From UBA2231 sp964415175 (GTDB taxonomy: Bacteria; Elusimicrobiota; Elusimicrobia; Elusimicrobiales; UBA9959), in contig CAYPYG010000002.1 of assembly GCA_964415175.1 (NCBI GenBank), positions 62,001 to 126,000 on the forward strand: 64,000 bases of DNA, in the 5' to 3' direction. Both the position numbers and the translations under genes were made by a program. The notes beneath the pieces are model-generated. The model did no database searches and was not told where the DNA came from. It saw nothing but the letters and a program-made list of their open reading frames with translations. Positions 23,376 to 34,504 of this stretch are shown here, piece after piece; the first letter of the stretch is position 1, and each line of letters begins with the position of its first letter.

Positions 23376-23414
23376 ACCTTTCGCCGCATCGCACCTTCCG
23401 ACCCGGGGGTACAA

Positions 23415-24746
23415 ATGACGGACCAAAAGAAACTCTGCGCGGAGATCTTCCGCCTGGCCGGCCGCGTCCGCGCGGAGGTCATAATGGAATCGTCCGAGTC
23501 GGCGCTGACGCGCTTCGCCGACAATGTCATCTCGCAGAACGTCGCCGAGACCTCCACCCGGGTCTCCATCCGGTTCACCGACAAGGGGCGGGTCTTCAGG
23601 ACCTCCCTCAACCAGACCGGCGGGGCCGCCCTGGCCGACGCCGTACGCAGGGGCCTGGCCGCGCTGAAGCTGCAGAAGAAGGAAAAAGGCCTCCTCTCCC
23701 CGCCGGCGCCCCGGCCGGTCGGGCCCGCCGCGGCCCGGCTCTACGCTCCCGGCACCGCCTCGCTCGAACCCTCTTTCCGCGCGGAGAAAGCGGCGGACCT
23801 GGCCCGGCTCTGCCGCGCCAGGGGGATGAAATGCTACGGCACCGTCGAGAACGGGGCCAGCCGCCTGACCGTGGCCAACAATTCCGGGGTCTTCGCCTCC
23901 CACCGGGAGACCTGGGCGCTCTACAGCGTCACCGCGCGCAAAGGGGAGGGCTACGGCTGGGCAGAACAGTACTCGCCCGACGCCTCGAAGATAGATTACG
24001 CCGGCGTGAACGCCCGCGCCATGGAGAAGGCGGCGGCCTCGGTCCGGCCCGTGCCGGTCCCCCCGGGCAAATACACCGTGATACTGGAGCCGGCCGCCGT
24101 CGGGGACATGCTTTTATTCCTCGGCTACAGCGGCCTGGGCGGCCGGGCCTGGCTCGACGGGCGCAGCTTCGCCTCCGGAGCCCTGGGAAAGAGGCTCCTG
24201 CATCCCTCCATAACCGTGACCGACGACGCGCTGGCCGGACCCGCCGCCGGGGCCCCGTTCGATCTCGAGGGGATGCCGCGGAAGAGGGTGGTCCTCATAG
24301 ACAAAGGGGTCGCGCGCGCCGTGGTGCACGACCGCCGCACCGCCGCCGAAGCCGGCGTCCCTTCCACGGGCCACTCCCTGCCACAGCCCAACAGCTGCGG
24401 CCCCATGCCGCTGAACCTGGAGATGGCGCCGGGGGACTCCTCCCTGGAGGAGATGATACGCTCCACCAGGAGAGGGATACTCGTCACGACCTTCCACTAC
24501 ACCAACCTGCTCAGGCCCAAGACGGTGGAGATGACGGGCATGACGCGCAACGGGACCTTCCTGGTGGAGAACGGCCGCGTCACGAAGGCCCTCAGGAACC
24601 TGCGCTTCACCCAGAGCGTGGTGGAGGCCTTCGGCAACGTGGAGGCGCTCTCCCGCGAACGCGAGCTGATGAACGGCTGGGGGCGGATGTGCGTGCCGGC
24701 CATGAAGATACGGGACTTCAATTTCTCCTCGGCGACCGGGTTCTGA
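23415..24746 (+). CDS. tldE: TldE/PmbA-like protease subunit
   Basis: 443 aa member of the TldD/PmbA family lacking the HExxxH zinc site, as expected for the TldE partner. The N-terminal domain (ESALTRFADNVISQNV) and C-terminal barrel (HSLPQPNSCGPMPLNLEM, MIRSTRRGILVTTFHYTNLL, NGTFLVENGRVTKAL) follow family patterns. TldD/TldE form a heterodimeric protease acting on peptides such as the microcin B17 precursor and CcdA antitoxin. It lies directly upstream of tldD (14 bp gap). Confidence 0.92.
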   Translation: MTDQKKLCAEIFRLAGRVRAEVIMESSESALTRFADNVISQNVAETSTRVSIRFTDKGRVFRTSLNQTGGAALADAVRRGLAALKLQKKEKGLLSPPAPRPVGPAAARLYAPGTASLEPSFRAEKAADLARLCRARGMKCYGTVENGASRLTVANNSGVFASHRETWALYSVTARKGEGYGWAEQYSPDASKIDYAGVNARAMEKAAASVRPVPVPPGKYTVILEPAAVGDMLLFLGYSGLGGRAWLDGRSFASGALGKRLLHPSITVTDDALAGPAAGAPFDLEGMPRKRVVLIDKGVARAVVHDRRTAAEAGVPSTGHSLPQPNSCGPMPLNLEMAPGDSSLEEMIRSTRRGILVTTFHYTNLLRPKTVEMTGMTRNGTFLVENGRVTKALRNLRFTQSVVEAFGNVEALSRERELMNGWGRMCVPAMKIRDFNFSSATGF

Positions 24747-24760
24747 CCGGAGGCAAGATC

Positions 24761-26212
24761 ATGTTCGGATTCTGCGAAGAAGCGATGGACGTTCTCTCCT
24801 CCCGCCGGGCGGATTTCGGGGACATCCGGATAGTCCGGAACAGGACGCAGGCGCTGGGGGTACGCAACGGCGGGACCGGGAACGTCGACGACTCGGAGAC
24901 GCTCGGTTTCGGCGTGCGCGTGCTGCTCGGCGGGGCCTGGGGCTTCGCCTCCAGCGGCCTGCTGACGCGCGCCGAGGTCCGGCGCGTGTCGCTGCTGGCC
25001 GTGAAGATAGCCCGGGCCAGCGCGACGCTGATGGAGCGCAGGGTGAAGCTGGCGCCCGAGCCCGCCTGGCGCGATCTCTGGCAGACCCCCTTCATCAAGG
25101 ACCCCTTCACCGTGCCCGTGGAGAAGAAGTTCCGCACCCTTTTCGAAGCCGACCGCCTCATGCGCCGCGACCGCAGGATCAAGTCGGCCACGGCCTCCAT
25201 GCGCTTCGTCCGCGAGCATCAGTGGCACGCCACGACCGAGGGCTCGCGCATAGAGCAGGTGCTGTTATCGAGCGGCGCCGACTGCCGCGCGACCGCCGTG
25301 GACGGGGCGCAGGTGCAGGAACGCGGCTACCCGTGCTCGCACGGCGGCCAGACTCTGGCCATGGGCTACGAGCTCATCGACCAGCTCGACCTCCCCGGCC
25401 ATGCGGAGAAGACCGCAGCCGAAGCCGTCGCGCTGCTCAAGGCCCCCGACTGCCCCTCCGGCGAGATGGACCTCATCACTTACGGCAACCAGCTGGCCCT
25501 GCAGATACACGAGTCGGTCGGCCACGCCAGCGAGCTCGACCGCGTGCTCGGGTACGAGGAGTCCTACGCGGGCTCCAGCTTCGCCACCACGGAGAAGCTC
25601 GGGAAGTTCCGCTACGGCTCCCCCATCGTGAACCTGGTGGCCGACGCCACCCTGCCCGGCGGCCTGGCCACGGCGGGCTACGACGACGACGGCGTAAAAG
25701 CCCAGCGCTGGCACATAGTGAAGGACGGCATACTCTCAGGCTATATGACCAACCGCGAGTTCGCGCCGCGCATAGGCCTCGGGCGCTCGCAGGGCTCCTG
25801 CCGGGCCGACGGTTTCGCCAATATCCCGATAACGCGCATCTGCAATCTCAGCCTGATGCCCGGCTCCGCGGGTTCTATGGACGACCTGGTCCGTTCCACC
25901 AAACGCGGGATTATCATGGAGAACAACAAGTCCTGGAGCATAGACCAGCGGCGCCTCAACTTCCAGTTCGGCTGCGAGATCGGCTGGCTGGTGGAGAACG
26001 GCAAGGTAAAGAAAATGGTGCGCAATCCCACCTACCAGGGCATCACGCCGCGGTTCTGGGGCTCCTGCGACGCCATCTGCGGCCCGGGCGAATGGCGCCT
26101 CTGGGGCGTGGCCAATTGCGGCAAAGGTCAGCCCGGCCAGACGGCCATGATGTGCCATGCCTCCAGCCCCGCCCGCTTCAGGGGGGTCAAAGTGGGAGTA
26201 AAAGCCGGATAA
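24761..26212 (+). CDS. tldD: TldD metalloprotease subunit
   Basis: 483 aa. The start ATG at 24761 follows GGAGG (24749-24753); the longer open frame through tldE is a shadow. The catalytic motif IHESVGH (H250, E251, H255) is the HExxxH zinc site of TldD. Downstream are LVADATLPGGLATAGYDDDG, DGILSGYMTNREFA, ADGFANIPITRICNL and a Cys-containing C-terminus. With TldE it forms the active protease, which could process modified peptides. No RiPP gene is adjacent, although a candidate rSAM system lies 22 kb away. Confidence 0.94.
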   Translation: MFGFCEEAMDVLSSRRADFGDIRIVRNRTQALGVRNGGTGNVDDSETLGFGVRVLLGGAWGFASSGLLTRAEVRRVSLLAVKIARASATLMERRVKLAPEPAWRDLWQTPFIKDPFTVPVEKKFRTLFEADRLMRRDRRIKSATASMRFVREHQWHATTEGSRIEQVLLSSGADCRATAVDGAQVQERGYPCSHGGQTLAMGYELIDQLDLPGHAEKTAAEAVALLKAPDCPSGEMDLITYGNQLALQIHESVGHASELDRVLGYEESYAGSSFATTEKLGKFRYGSPIVNLVADATLPGGLATAGYDDDGVKAQRWHIVKDGILSGYMTNREFAPRIGLGRSQGSCRADGFANIPITRICNLSLMPGSAGSMDDLVRSTKRGIIMENNKSWSIDQRRLNFQFGCEIGWLVENGKVKKMVRNPTYQGITPRFWGSCDAICGPGEWRLWGVANCGKGQPGQTAMMCHASSPARFRGVKVGVKAG

Positions 26213-26488
26213 ACCCGGCTGAACCCCTTTTCGGGGGCTTTAGGGCGGCCTTTAAAACAGGGCTGGCAGATTTGTTCCCCCCTATTGACAGAATATATAT
26301 ATTTAAAGTAATATTTCCTCATAATAATCCGCCGTTTTCGACGGGGAAAATCAGATCGTTCTCTTTTTTGATAAAGCCCTTGCATAGTCAAGCCCCCGCC
26401 GTTTAATTAACAAAGAAAGTCTTTATAAAATAATAGTTTTTTTCCAAAAGAGACCCCATATTAACAGTTGTGGATAACCTGTGGATAA
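26213..26488. other. Putative chromosomal origin, upstream part (oriC)
   Basis: The 268-bp gap before dnaA changes from GC-rich coding to AT-rich sequence: runs such as AGAATATATATATTTAAAG (near 26289) and TTTAATTAACAAAG (near 26402) make candidate unwinding regions. It ends in two perfect DnaA boxes. A weak CCCCTTTTCGGGG hairpin just after tldD may act as a terminator. Location next to dnaA, AT content and boxes together support an origin; strand bias of genes flips roughly here (more minus-strand genes to the left, almost all plus to the right). Confidence 0.7.
26469..26488. promoter_or_regulatory. Two perfect DnaA boxes, the second over the dnaA start codon
   Basis: TGTGGATAA occurs at 26469-26477 and 26480-26488 (complement TTATCCACA, the consensus DnaA box), 11 bp apart on the same face of the helix. 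The second spans the GTG start codon (26481-26483), so bound DnaA would sit on the translation start and could repress its own gene. Confidence 0.85.
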
Positions 26489-27851
26489 CTCGCCAAATTT
26501 CAAGGAACTCTGGCAGAACGCCTGTGTCAAGATAGAGCAGGAAATAGGGAAGGACCCTTTCGACCTCTGGATGCGGCCCGCGAAGCTGCTCCTGATAGAG
26601 GGAGACACGGTGAAACTGGAGGTCCCGGACCCTCTCATCTTCGAGACGATAAAGAAGCGCTATGAGAGCGTCATCGTGCGCGCTCTCTCCGAATTATCCG
26701 GCAAAGAGTACAAGATAGACTATTCCCTCTCCCTGGCCCCGCGCGAGCCCCGGCCGGCGCCGCAGCCGGAACCGGCGACGGCCCCGGCCGCCAGGCCGCA
26801 GTTGTCCGCCTATTCCAACTTCAACCCCAACTACACTTTCCAGACCTTCATAGTGGGCCCCTCCAACCGCTGGGCCTACTCCTCGGCCAAGGCCGTCGCG
26901 GAAAAACCCGGCCATCTTTCGAACCCCTTCTTCATCTACAGTCCGCCCGGTCTGGGCAAGACGCACCTGATGCACGCCATAGCCAACGAGATCCTGCGCA
27001 TCAATCCGGCGGCCAAGGTCATCTACACCCCCAGCGAGAACTTCGTCAACGAGTATATCGACACCATACAGAACAAGAGCAATTCCGCCGAACTCTTCCG
27101 CGGCAAGTACCGCAAGCTCGACTGCCTGCTGCTGGACGACATACAGTTCATGATGGGCAAGGAGCGCAGCGAGGAGGAGTTCTTCTACACCTTCAACGCC
27201 CTTTTCGAGTCCAAGAAGCAGATAGTCGTGACCTCCGACCGGCCGCCGCGGGAGCTTTCCCTGGCGCAGCGGCTGGTCTCCCGCTTCCTCTCCGGCACGA
27301 TAGCGGACATGAAACAGCCGGACCTCGAGACGCGCATAGCCATCCTCCGGGAGAAGCGCGACCAGTACAGGTTCGACATCCCGGACGACGTCGTCAATTT
27401 CATAGGAGAGAACGTCAAGACGAGCATCAGGGAGCTCGACGGCTGCCTGCTGACGGTCGGGAACTACTGCGCGAACATGAAGCTTCAGCCCACGATCGAC
27501 GTGGTCCGCGAGATAATCAAGAACCACATGGGCATACAGCAGGACGACGGCGACAAGATCAGCATAGAGACCATAATCGGCGTGGTGGCCGAGAAGTACC
27601 AGCTCGACCCCAAGGACCTGCGCTCCAAGGGCCGCCGCGACGCGGTGGTCCTGCCCAGGCAGCTGGCCATGTACCTGGCCTGCGAACTGACCGACCTGTC
27701 CACGACCAACGTGGGGGACGCCTTCGGCAAGGACCACACCACGGTCATCTACGCGCGCAACAAGATCCAGAACATGGTGCATACCGACCCTTTCATCAAC
27801 GAGATGGTGAACAACTTGATAACGAAGATAAAATCGGTCAGTAACAAGTGA
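26481..27851 (+). CDS. dnaA: Chromosomal replication initiator DnaA
   Basis: 456 aa. Domain I has the LWxxx pattern (NFKELWQNACVKIEQEI), domain II is a short Pro/Ala linker (about 88-108), domain III is AAA+ with LLLDDIQF and domain IV ends with the box-binding signature GKDHTTVIYA. The P-loop reads SPPGLGKTH (residues 154-162) where DnaA normally has GGVGLGKTH, losing the first glycine. The start is taken as GTG 26481, because domain I begins immediately after it and no other start precedes the conserved residues; there is no Shine-Dalgarno and a DnaA box overlaps it. Confidence 0.97.
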   Translation: MDNSPNFKELWQNACVKIEQEIGKDPFDLWMRPAKLLLIEGDTVKLEVPDPLIFETIKKRYESVIVRALSELSGKEYKIDYSLSLAPREPRPAPQPEPATAPAARPQLSAYSNFNPNYTFQTFIVGPSNRWAYSSAKAVAEKPGHLSNPFFIYSPPGLGKTHLMHAIANEILRINPAAKVIYTPSENFVNEYIDTIQNKSNSAELFRGKYRKLDCLLLDDIQFMMGKERSEEEFFYTFNALFESKKQIVVTSDRPPRELSLAQRLVSRFLSGTIADMKQPDLETRIAILREKRDQYRFDIPDDVVNFIGENVKTSIRELDGCLLTVGNYCANMKLQPTIDVVREIIKNHMGIQQDDGDKISIETIIGVVAEKYQLDPKDLRSKGRRDAVVLPRQLAMYLACELTDLSTTNVGDAFGKDHTTVIYARNKIQNMVHTDPFINEMVNNLITKIKSVSNK

Positions 27852-27967
27852 AACCTGTGGAAAAAAGAGGCTCCTGTTAGGATTGTCAGTCCCTTTTGGC
27901 GGGTTGTGGAGAACTTTCCTGAGGGGAACGCACAGTTTCAACAGACTTAACAGGTCCCATATAGAGG
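27852..27967. promoter_or_regulatory. dnaA-dnaN intergenic region with two weaker DnaA boxes
   Basis: TGTGGAAAA (27856-27864) and TGTGGAGAA (27905-27913) differ from the consensus at one position each and lie on the same strand as the boxes upstream of dnaA. A second box cluster between dnaA and dnaN is known from bipartite origins such as that of Bacillus subtilis. It also holds the dnaN leader. Confidence 0.55.
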
Positions 27968-27976
27968 ATGATGATG

Positions 27977-29089
27977 ATGAAAATAAATAGTAACCGGGAG
28001 AACCTCATCAAGGGGATACAGACCATACAGGCGGGAGTCTCGGCCAAGACCGGGACGCTGCCGATACTCCAGAACTTCCTGATGGAGACCGAGGACCAGG
28101 GACTCAAGGTCGTTTTCACGGACCTCGAGATGGCCATCAAGCACCACATCAACGTGGAGGTCAAAGGGGACGGCAGCATAACCGTCCCGATAAAGAAGTT
28201 CCTCGAGATCATACAGAACCTGGGGCCGGACGCGGACGTCAACGTGAACGTGGACGACGGCAACAAGGTGTCCATCCTCTCCGGCAAGACCCGGTTCAAG
28301 ATTAGCGGCGCCCCCAAGGCCGACTATCCCGTCATCCCCGACCTGGACGAAAGCGGTTCCTTCAGGCTGCCCGCCGCGCTGGTCGCGGACATGGTGTCCA
28401 GGACCGTCTTTTCCGCTTCCACCGAGGACGAGAGGCATTTCCTCAACGGCCTGCTCTGGAAATACGAGAAAGGGGTGTTCTCGATAGTGGCGACCGACGG
28501 CCGCCGCCTGGCCGTGGCCACCAGCCAGGCCGTCAAAGCGAAGAAGGATTTCAAGGTCATAGTGCCCTCGAAGATACTGGGGGAACTGGTCAAGTTCATA
28601 AAAGGGGCCGGGCTGGGGGACAAGGAAGAACTGACCGTAGGGCTCTCCTCCAACCAGATAGGCTTCCGGATCGGGAAGACCGTGTTCGTTTCGAGGCTGA
28701 TAGAGGGGAACTTCCCGGCCTACGAGCAGATCATTCCCAAGACGCGCGAGATATCCATCGAGCTGGACACGGCGCGCGTCCTGGCCCTCACCAAGCGCGC
28801 CTCGCTCTGCTCCAACGAACGCAGCGGCGCCGTGAAGTACTCTTTCAAGAAGGGAGTGCTGGTGGTGAACTCCTCCTCCCAGACCATGGATTTCGAGGAC
28901 GAGACCGACATCGACTACAAGGGAAAGGATTTCCAGGTCAGCTTCAATCCCAGGTTCATCATGGACGTGCTCCGGAACATGGGAGAGGAACGGGCCCTTA
29001 TGGAGTTCAACGCCCCCTCCACCCCGGCCCTGATAAAACCGGTGAAAGGGGAGGATTTCCTCTATATAGTGATGCCCCTGCGAGCATAG
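27977..29089 (+). CDS. dnaN: DNA polymerase III sliding clamp (beta)
   Basis: 370 aa from the fourth of four consecutive ATG codons (27968, 27971, 27974, 27977). The fourth is preferred because AGAGG (27963-27967) lies 9 nt before it and beta clamps start MKI. The three-domain clamp is visible: INSNRENLIKGIQTIQ, DGRRLAVATSQ, LIEGNFPAYEQIIPK and a C-terminal ending DFLYIVMPLR. It clamps the replicative polymerase to DNA. Use of the first ATG would add MMM. Confidence 0.96.
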   Translation: MKINSNRENLIKGIQTIQAGVSAKTGTLPILQNFLMETEDQGLKVVFTDLEMAIKHHINVEVKGDGSITVPIKKFLEIIQNLGPDADVNVNVDDGNKVSILSGKTRFKISGAPKADYPVIPDLDESGSFRLPAALVADMVSRTVFSASTEDERHFLNGLLWKYEKGVFSIVATDGRRLAVATSQAVKAKKDFKVIVPSKILGELVKFIKGAGLGDKEELTVGLSSNQIGFRIGKTVFVSRLIEGNFPAYEQIIPKTREISIELDTARVLALTKRASLCSNERSGAVKYSFKKGVLVVNSSSQTMDFEDETDIDYKGKDFQVSFNPRFIMDVLRNMGEERALMEFNAPSTPALIKPVKGEDFLYIVMPLRA

Positions 29090-29099
29090 GGGAGGGGCC

Positions 29100-29408
29100 G
29101 TGTTCCTGGTCAGGAAAAGCCAGAACTGGAGCCGCCTCGGCCATTCGGGAGGACGCCGCCCTTTCCGGGGCTTCCCGCTGGAGCGGCTGCAATTGCTGTC
29201 CTCGGTCTGGGACAGGGAAATAGGCCCCCTCGCCTCCCATTGCAGGCTGGAGGGAGTGGAGGGGGACAGGCTGGTGGTCTCGGCCTCCTCCGCCGCGGCG
29301 GCCAACGAGCTCGGACTGAGGGGACGGTCCCTGGTACGGGCCCTGAACAAGTATTTCAACCGCGCCTGGCTGAGCGGCATAAAAGTGGTCGGAGAGCCGG
29401 GCAGATAG
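29100..29408 (+). CDS. DUF721 / DciA-like protein
   Basis: 102 aa from GTG 29100, after an AGGGGAGG site. The pattern VWDREIGPLASHCRLEGVEGDRLVVSASS matches the DUF721 core (WxxivGxxlaxHtxpxxlxxgxLxVxvxSsaWaxeL), here followed by AAAANELGLRGRSLVRALN. DciA proteins load the replicative helicase in bacteria lacking DnaC/DnaI; location between dnaN and gyrB agrees. The gene is at the short end of the family and the aromatic of SsaW is replaced by Ala. Confidence 0.75.
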   Translation: MFLVRKSQNWSRLGHSGGRRPFRGFPLERLQLLSSVWDREIGPLASHCRLEGVEGDRLVVSASSAAAANELGLRGRSLVRALNKYFNRAWLSGIKVVGEPGR

Positions 29409-29428
29409 CACCGAAAAGGAGAGTTTAA

Positions 29429-31906
<2,478 letters not shown>

Positions 31907-31935
31907 GGACTACTTTTCAAGGAGCCTAGTTCAAA

Positions 31936-34434
31936 ATGACAGCACACAAGAACGACAAGAACCAGCCGGTGGACAACATCTTCGCCAATATCGTGGACCG
32001 CGACATCAGCGAGGAGATGAAGGCGTCCTACATAGACTATTCGATGAGCGTCATCGTGGGCCGCGCGCTGCCCGACGTGCGCGACGGCCTCAAGCCCGTG
32101 CACCGCCGCGTGCTCTACACGATGGACGACATGGGGCTGCAGCACAACAAGCCCTTCAAGAAGAGCGCCCGCATAGTCGGCGACGTCATGGGTAAATACC
32201 ACCCGCACGGCGACGCCGCCATCTACGACACTCTGGTCCGCATGGCGCAGGAATTCTCGCTGCGCTACACGCTGGTCGACGGCCAGGGCAATTTCGGCTC
32301 GGTCGACGGCGACCCGGCCGCGGCCATGCGTTACACCGAGGCCCGGCTCTCCGGCATCGCCGGCGAACTGCTGGCCGACATAGAGAAAGAGACCGTGAAA
32401 TGGACGCCGAACTACGACGGCTCCATGGTGGAGCCCAGCGTGCTGCCCGCCAAGCTGCCCAACCTGCTGGTCAACGGCTCCTCGGGCATCGCGGTCGGCA
32501 TGGCCACCAATATCCCCACTCATAACCTGGCCGAGGTCTGCGACGCCACGATAGCCGTCATCGACAACCCCGAGCTGGACTCCAAGGAACTGATGAAGAT
32601 CCTCAAGGGCCCGGATTTCCCGACCGGCGGCATCATCCGCGGCCGCAAGGGCATCAAGGATTACTTCGAGACCGGCCGCGGCTCGGTCAAGATCCAGGCC
32701 CGCACCGAGATAGAGGAGATCAAGGGCAACCGCGAGGCCATCATCATCACCGAGATCCCCTACCAGGTCAACAAGTCCTCGCTGATCGAGAACATAGCGG
32801 AACTGGTCAAGGACAAGAAGATCACCGACATCTCCGACATCCGCGACGAGTCGGACAGGCGCGGCATGCGCGTCGTCATAGAGATCAAGCGCGACGGCAA
32901 CGCCCAGGTCGTGCTGAACCAGCTCTACAAGCACACGCAGATGGAGACCAGTTTCGGCGTCATCATGCTGGCCATCGTGGACGGCCGCCCGCGCGTGCTG
33001 CCGGTCAAGGAGGTCATGTCCCAGTACGTGCGCCACCGCCGCCTGATGGTGGTGAACCGCACCAAGTACGACCTCAAGAAGGCGCTGGCCCGCGCCCACA
33101 TCCTGGAAGGCTACCTGATAGCCCTCAAGAACATCGACGCGGTGGTCGAGATCATCAAGAAATCCAAGGACGCGCTGGAGGCCAAGGGAAAACTGATGGC
33201 CAAGTTCGCGCTGAGCGACATACAGGCCCAGGCCATCCTGGACATGCGCCTGCACCAGCTCACCCGCCTCGAGACCGGCGCCATCGAGGAGGAGCACAAG
33301 GCCCTGATGAAGCTCATCGCCGAGCTCCGCGCCATCCTGGCCGACCCGAAGAAGGTCCTGAAGATCATCGTGGACGAACTGAAGTACATGAAGGAGAAGT
33401 ACGGCGACAAGCGCAAGACCGACATCACCGGAGAGGCCCAGGAGCTCGACATCGAGGACCTGATCCCCGAGGAGCGCGTCGTCATCACGATGAGCCACGG
33501 CGGCTACATCAAGCGCATCCCGGCCGACACCTACAAGGTGCAGGGCCGCGGGGGCAAGGGCATCATCGGCTCCGACGTCAAGGAGGAGGACTTCATCGAG
33601 AAGCTCTTCGTCACCTCCAGCCACGCCACCATACTGATGTTCACCACGCGCGGCACCGTGTACGCGCTCAAGGGCTACGAGATCCCCGAGGGCAACCGCA
33701 CGTCCCGCGGCAAGGCGATAGTGAACCTGCTGCAGATAAAGGACGAGAAGGTGACCTCCGTGCTCGCGGTCGAGTCGTTCGAGGAGGCCAAGGGGAAGGA
33801 GAGCTTCATCGTGATGTGCACCCGCAAGGGCAACATCAAGAAGACCCCGATCGCCGACTTCGCCAATATCCGGCGCAGCGGCATCCGGGCCATCGGCCTG
33901 GAGGACGGCGACGTGCTGACCAGCGTCGATCAGACCGGCGGGAAGCACGAGCTCATCATCGGGACCAAGCAGGGGATGTCTATCCGCTTCAACGAGAGCG
34001 ACGTGCGCTCCATGGGCCGCGGCGCGATGGGCGTGCGCGGCATACGCCTCGACAAGGACGACCAGGTCATAGGGATGGAGGTCGCCGAGCCCAAGTCGAA
34101 GAAGACCCTGCTGACGGTCTGCGTCAACGGCTACGGCAAGCGCACCGACCTCGACGAGTACCGCCACCAGCACCGCGGCGGCTCCGGCGTCATCACGATC
34201 AAGGCGACCGACCGCAACGGCCACGTCGTGGGCCTGCACCTGGTGGAGGACAAGGACGACCTGATGGTGATGACCGAGAAGGGCAAGATCATCCGCATGC
34301 CCTGCAAGGACCTGCGGGTCATCAGCCGCAACACCCAGGGCGTGCGCCTGGTCCGCCTCGAGGAGGGCGACCGCATCGCCTCGGTGGAACCGGTGGTGGA
34401 CGAGGGCGAGGCCGCGGTCGAAGGCAAGAAGTAG
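31936..34434 (+). CDS. gyrA: DNA gyrase subunit A
   Basis: 832 aa. Catalytic Tyr133 is in AAMRYTEARLS. The quinolone-binding helix reads PHGDAAIYD, with Ala94 at the E. coli Ser83 position and Asp98 at Asp87. The C-terminal pinwheel has a GyrA-box QGRGGKG (residue 2 Gly instead of Arg), supporting gyrase rather than topo IV. It follows gyrB by 29 bp with AAGGAG and ends before a strong terminator. Ala at Ser83 is associated with intrinsically lower quinolone sensitivity in some bacteria. Confidence 0.97.
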   Translation: MTAHKNDKNQPVDNIFANIVDRDISEEMKASYIDYSMSVIVGRALPDVRDGLKPVHRRVLYTMDDMGLQHNKPFKKSARIVGDVMGKYHPHGDAAIYDTLVRMAQEFSLRYTLVDGQGNFGSVDGDPAAAMRYTEARLSGIAGELLADIEKETVKWTPNYDGSMVEPSVLPAKLPNLLVNGSSGIAVGMATNIPTHNLAEVCDATIAVIDNPELDSKELMKILKGPDFPTGGIIRGRKGIKDYFETGRGSVKIQARTEIEEIKGNREAIIITEIPYQVNKSSLIENIAELVKDKKITDISDIRDESDRRGMRVVIEIKRDGNAQVVLNQLYKHTQMETSFGVIMLAIVDGRPRVLPVKEVMSQYVRHRRLMVVNRTKYDLKKALARAHILEGYLIALKNIDAVVEIIKKSKDALEAKGKLMAKFALSDIQAQAILDMRLHQLTRLETGAIEEEHKALMKLIAELRAILADPKKVLKIIVDELKYMKEKYGDKRKTDITGEAQELDIEDLIPEERVVITMSHGGYIKRIPADTYKVQGRGGKGIIGSDVKEEDFIEKLFVTSSHATILMFTTRGTVYALKGYEIPEGNRTSRGKAIVNLLQIKDEKVTSVLAVESFEEAKGKESFIVMCTRKGNIKKTPIADFANIRRSGIRAIGLEDGDVLTSVDQTGGKHELIIGTKQGMSIRFNESDVRSMGRGAMGVRGIRLDKDDQVIGMEVAEPKSKKTLLTVCVNGYGKRTDLDEYRHQHRGGSGVITIKATDRNGHVVGLHLVEDKDDLMVMTEKGKIIRMPCKDLRVISRNTQGVRLVRLEEGDRIASVEPVVDEGEAAVEGKK

Positions 34435-34450
34435 GGCCCGCGCCCGCGCG

Positions 34451-34490
34451 AGCGGCCGGCGGAGGGAGACCTCCCCGGCCGCTTTCTTTT
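34451..34490 (+). terminator. Intrinsic terminator after gyrA
   Basis: A long stem AGCGGCCGG ... CCGGCCGCT with an inner GGAGG/CCTCC stem and GAGA loop, then TTCTTTT. The T-run is immediately followed by the marC promoter. Confidence 0.85.
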
Positions 34491-34498
34491 GCTAGAAT
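34490..34498 (+). promoter_or_regulatory. Extended -10 promoter of marC
   Basis: TGCTAGAAT ends exactly 6 nt before the ATG at 34505. The -35 position falls in the gyrA terminator stem and shows no match. Confidence 0.6.
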
Positions 34499-34504
34499 TA
34501 AGAG

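Noticed and set aside
22602..23903. Long N-terminal extension of the nadD/yqeK frame
   Set aside because: It is the antisense of the DUF2064 and tldE genes; NadD homology begins just after the GTG at 22601.
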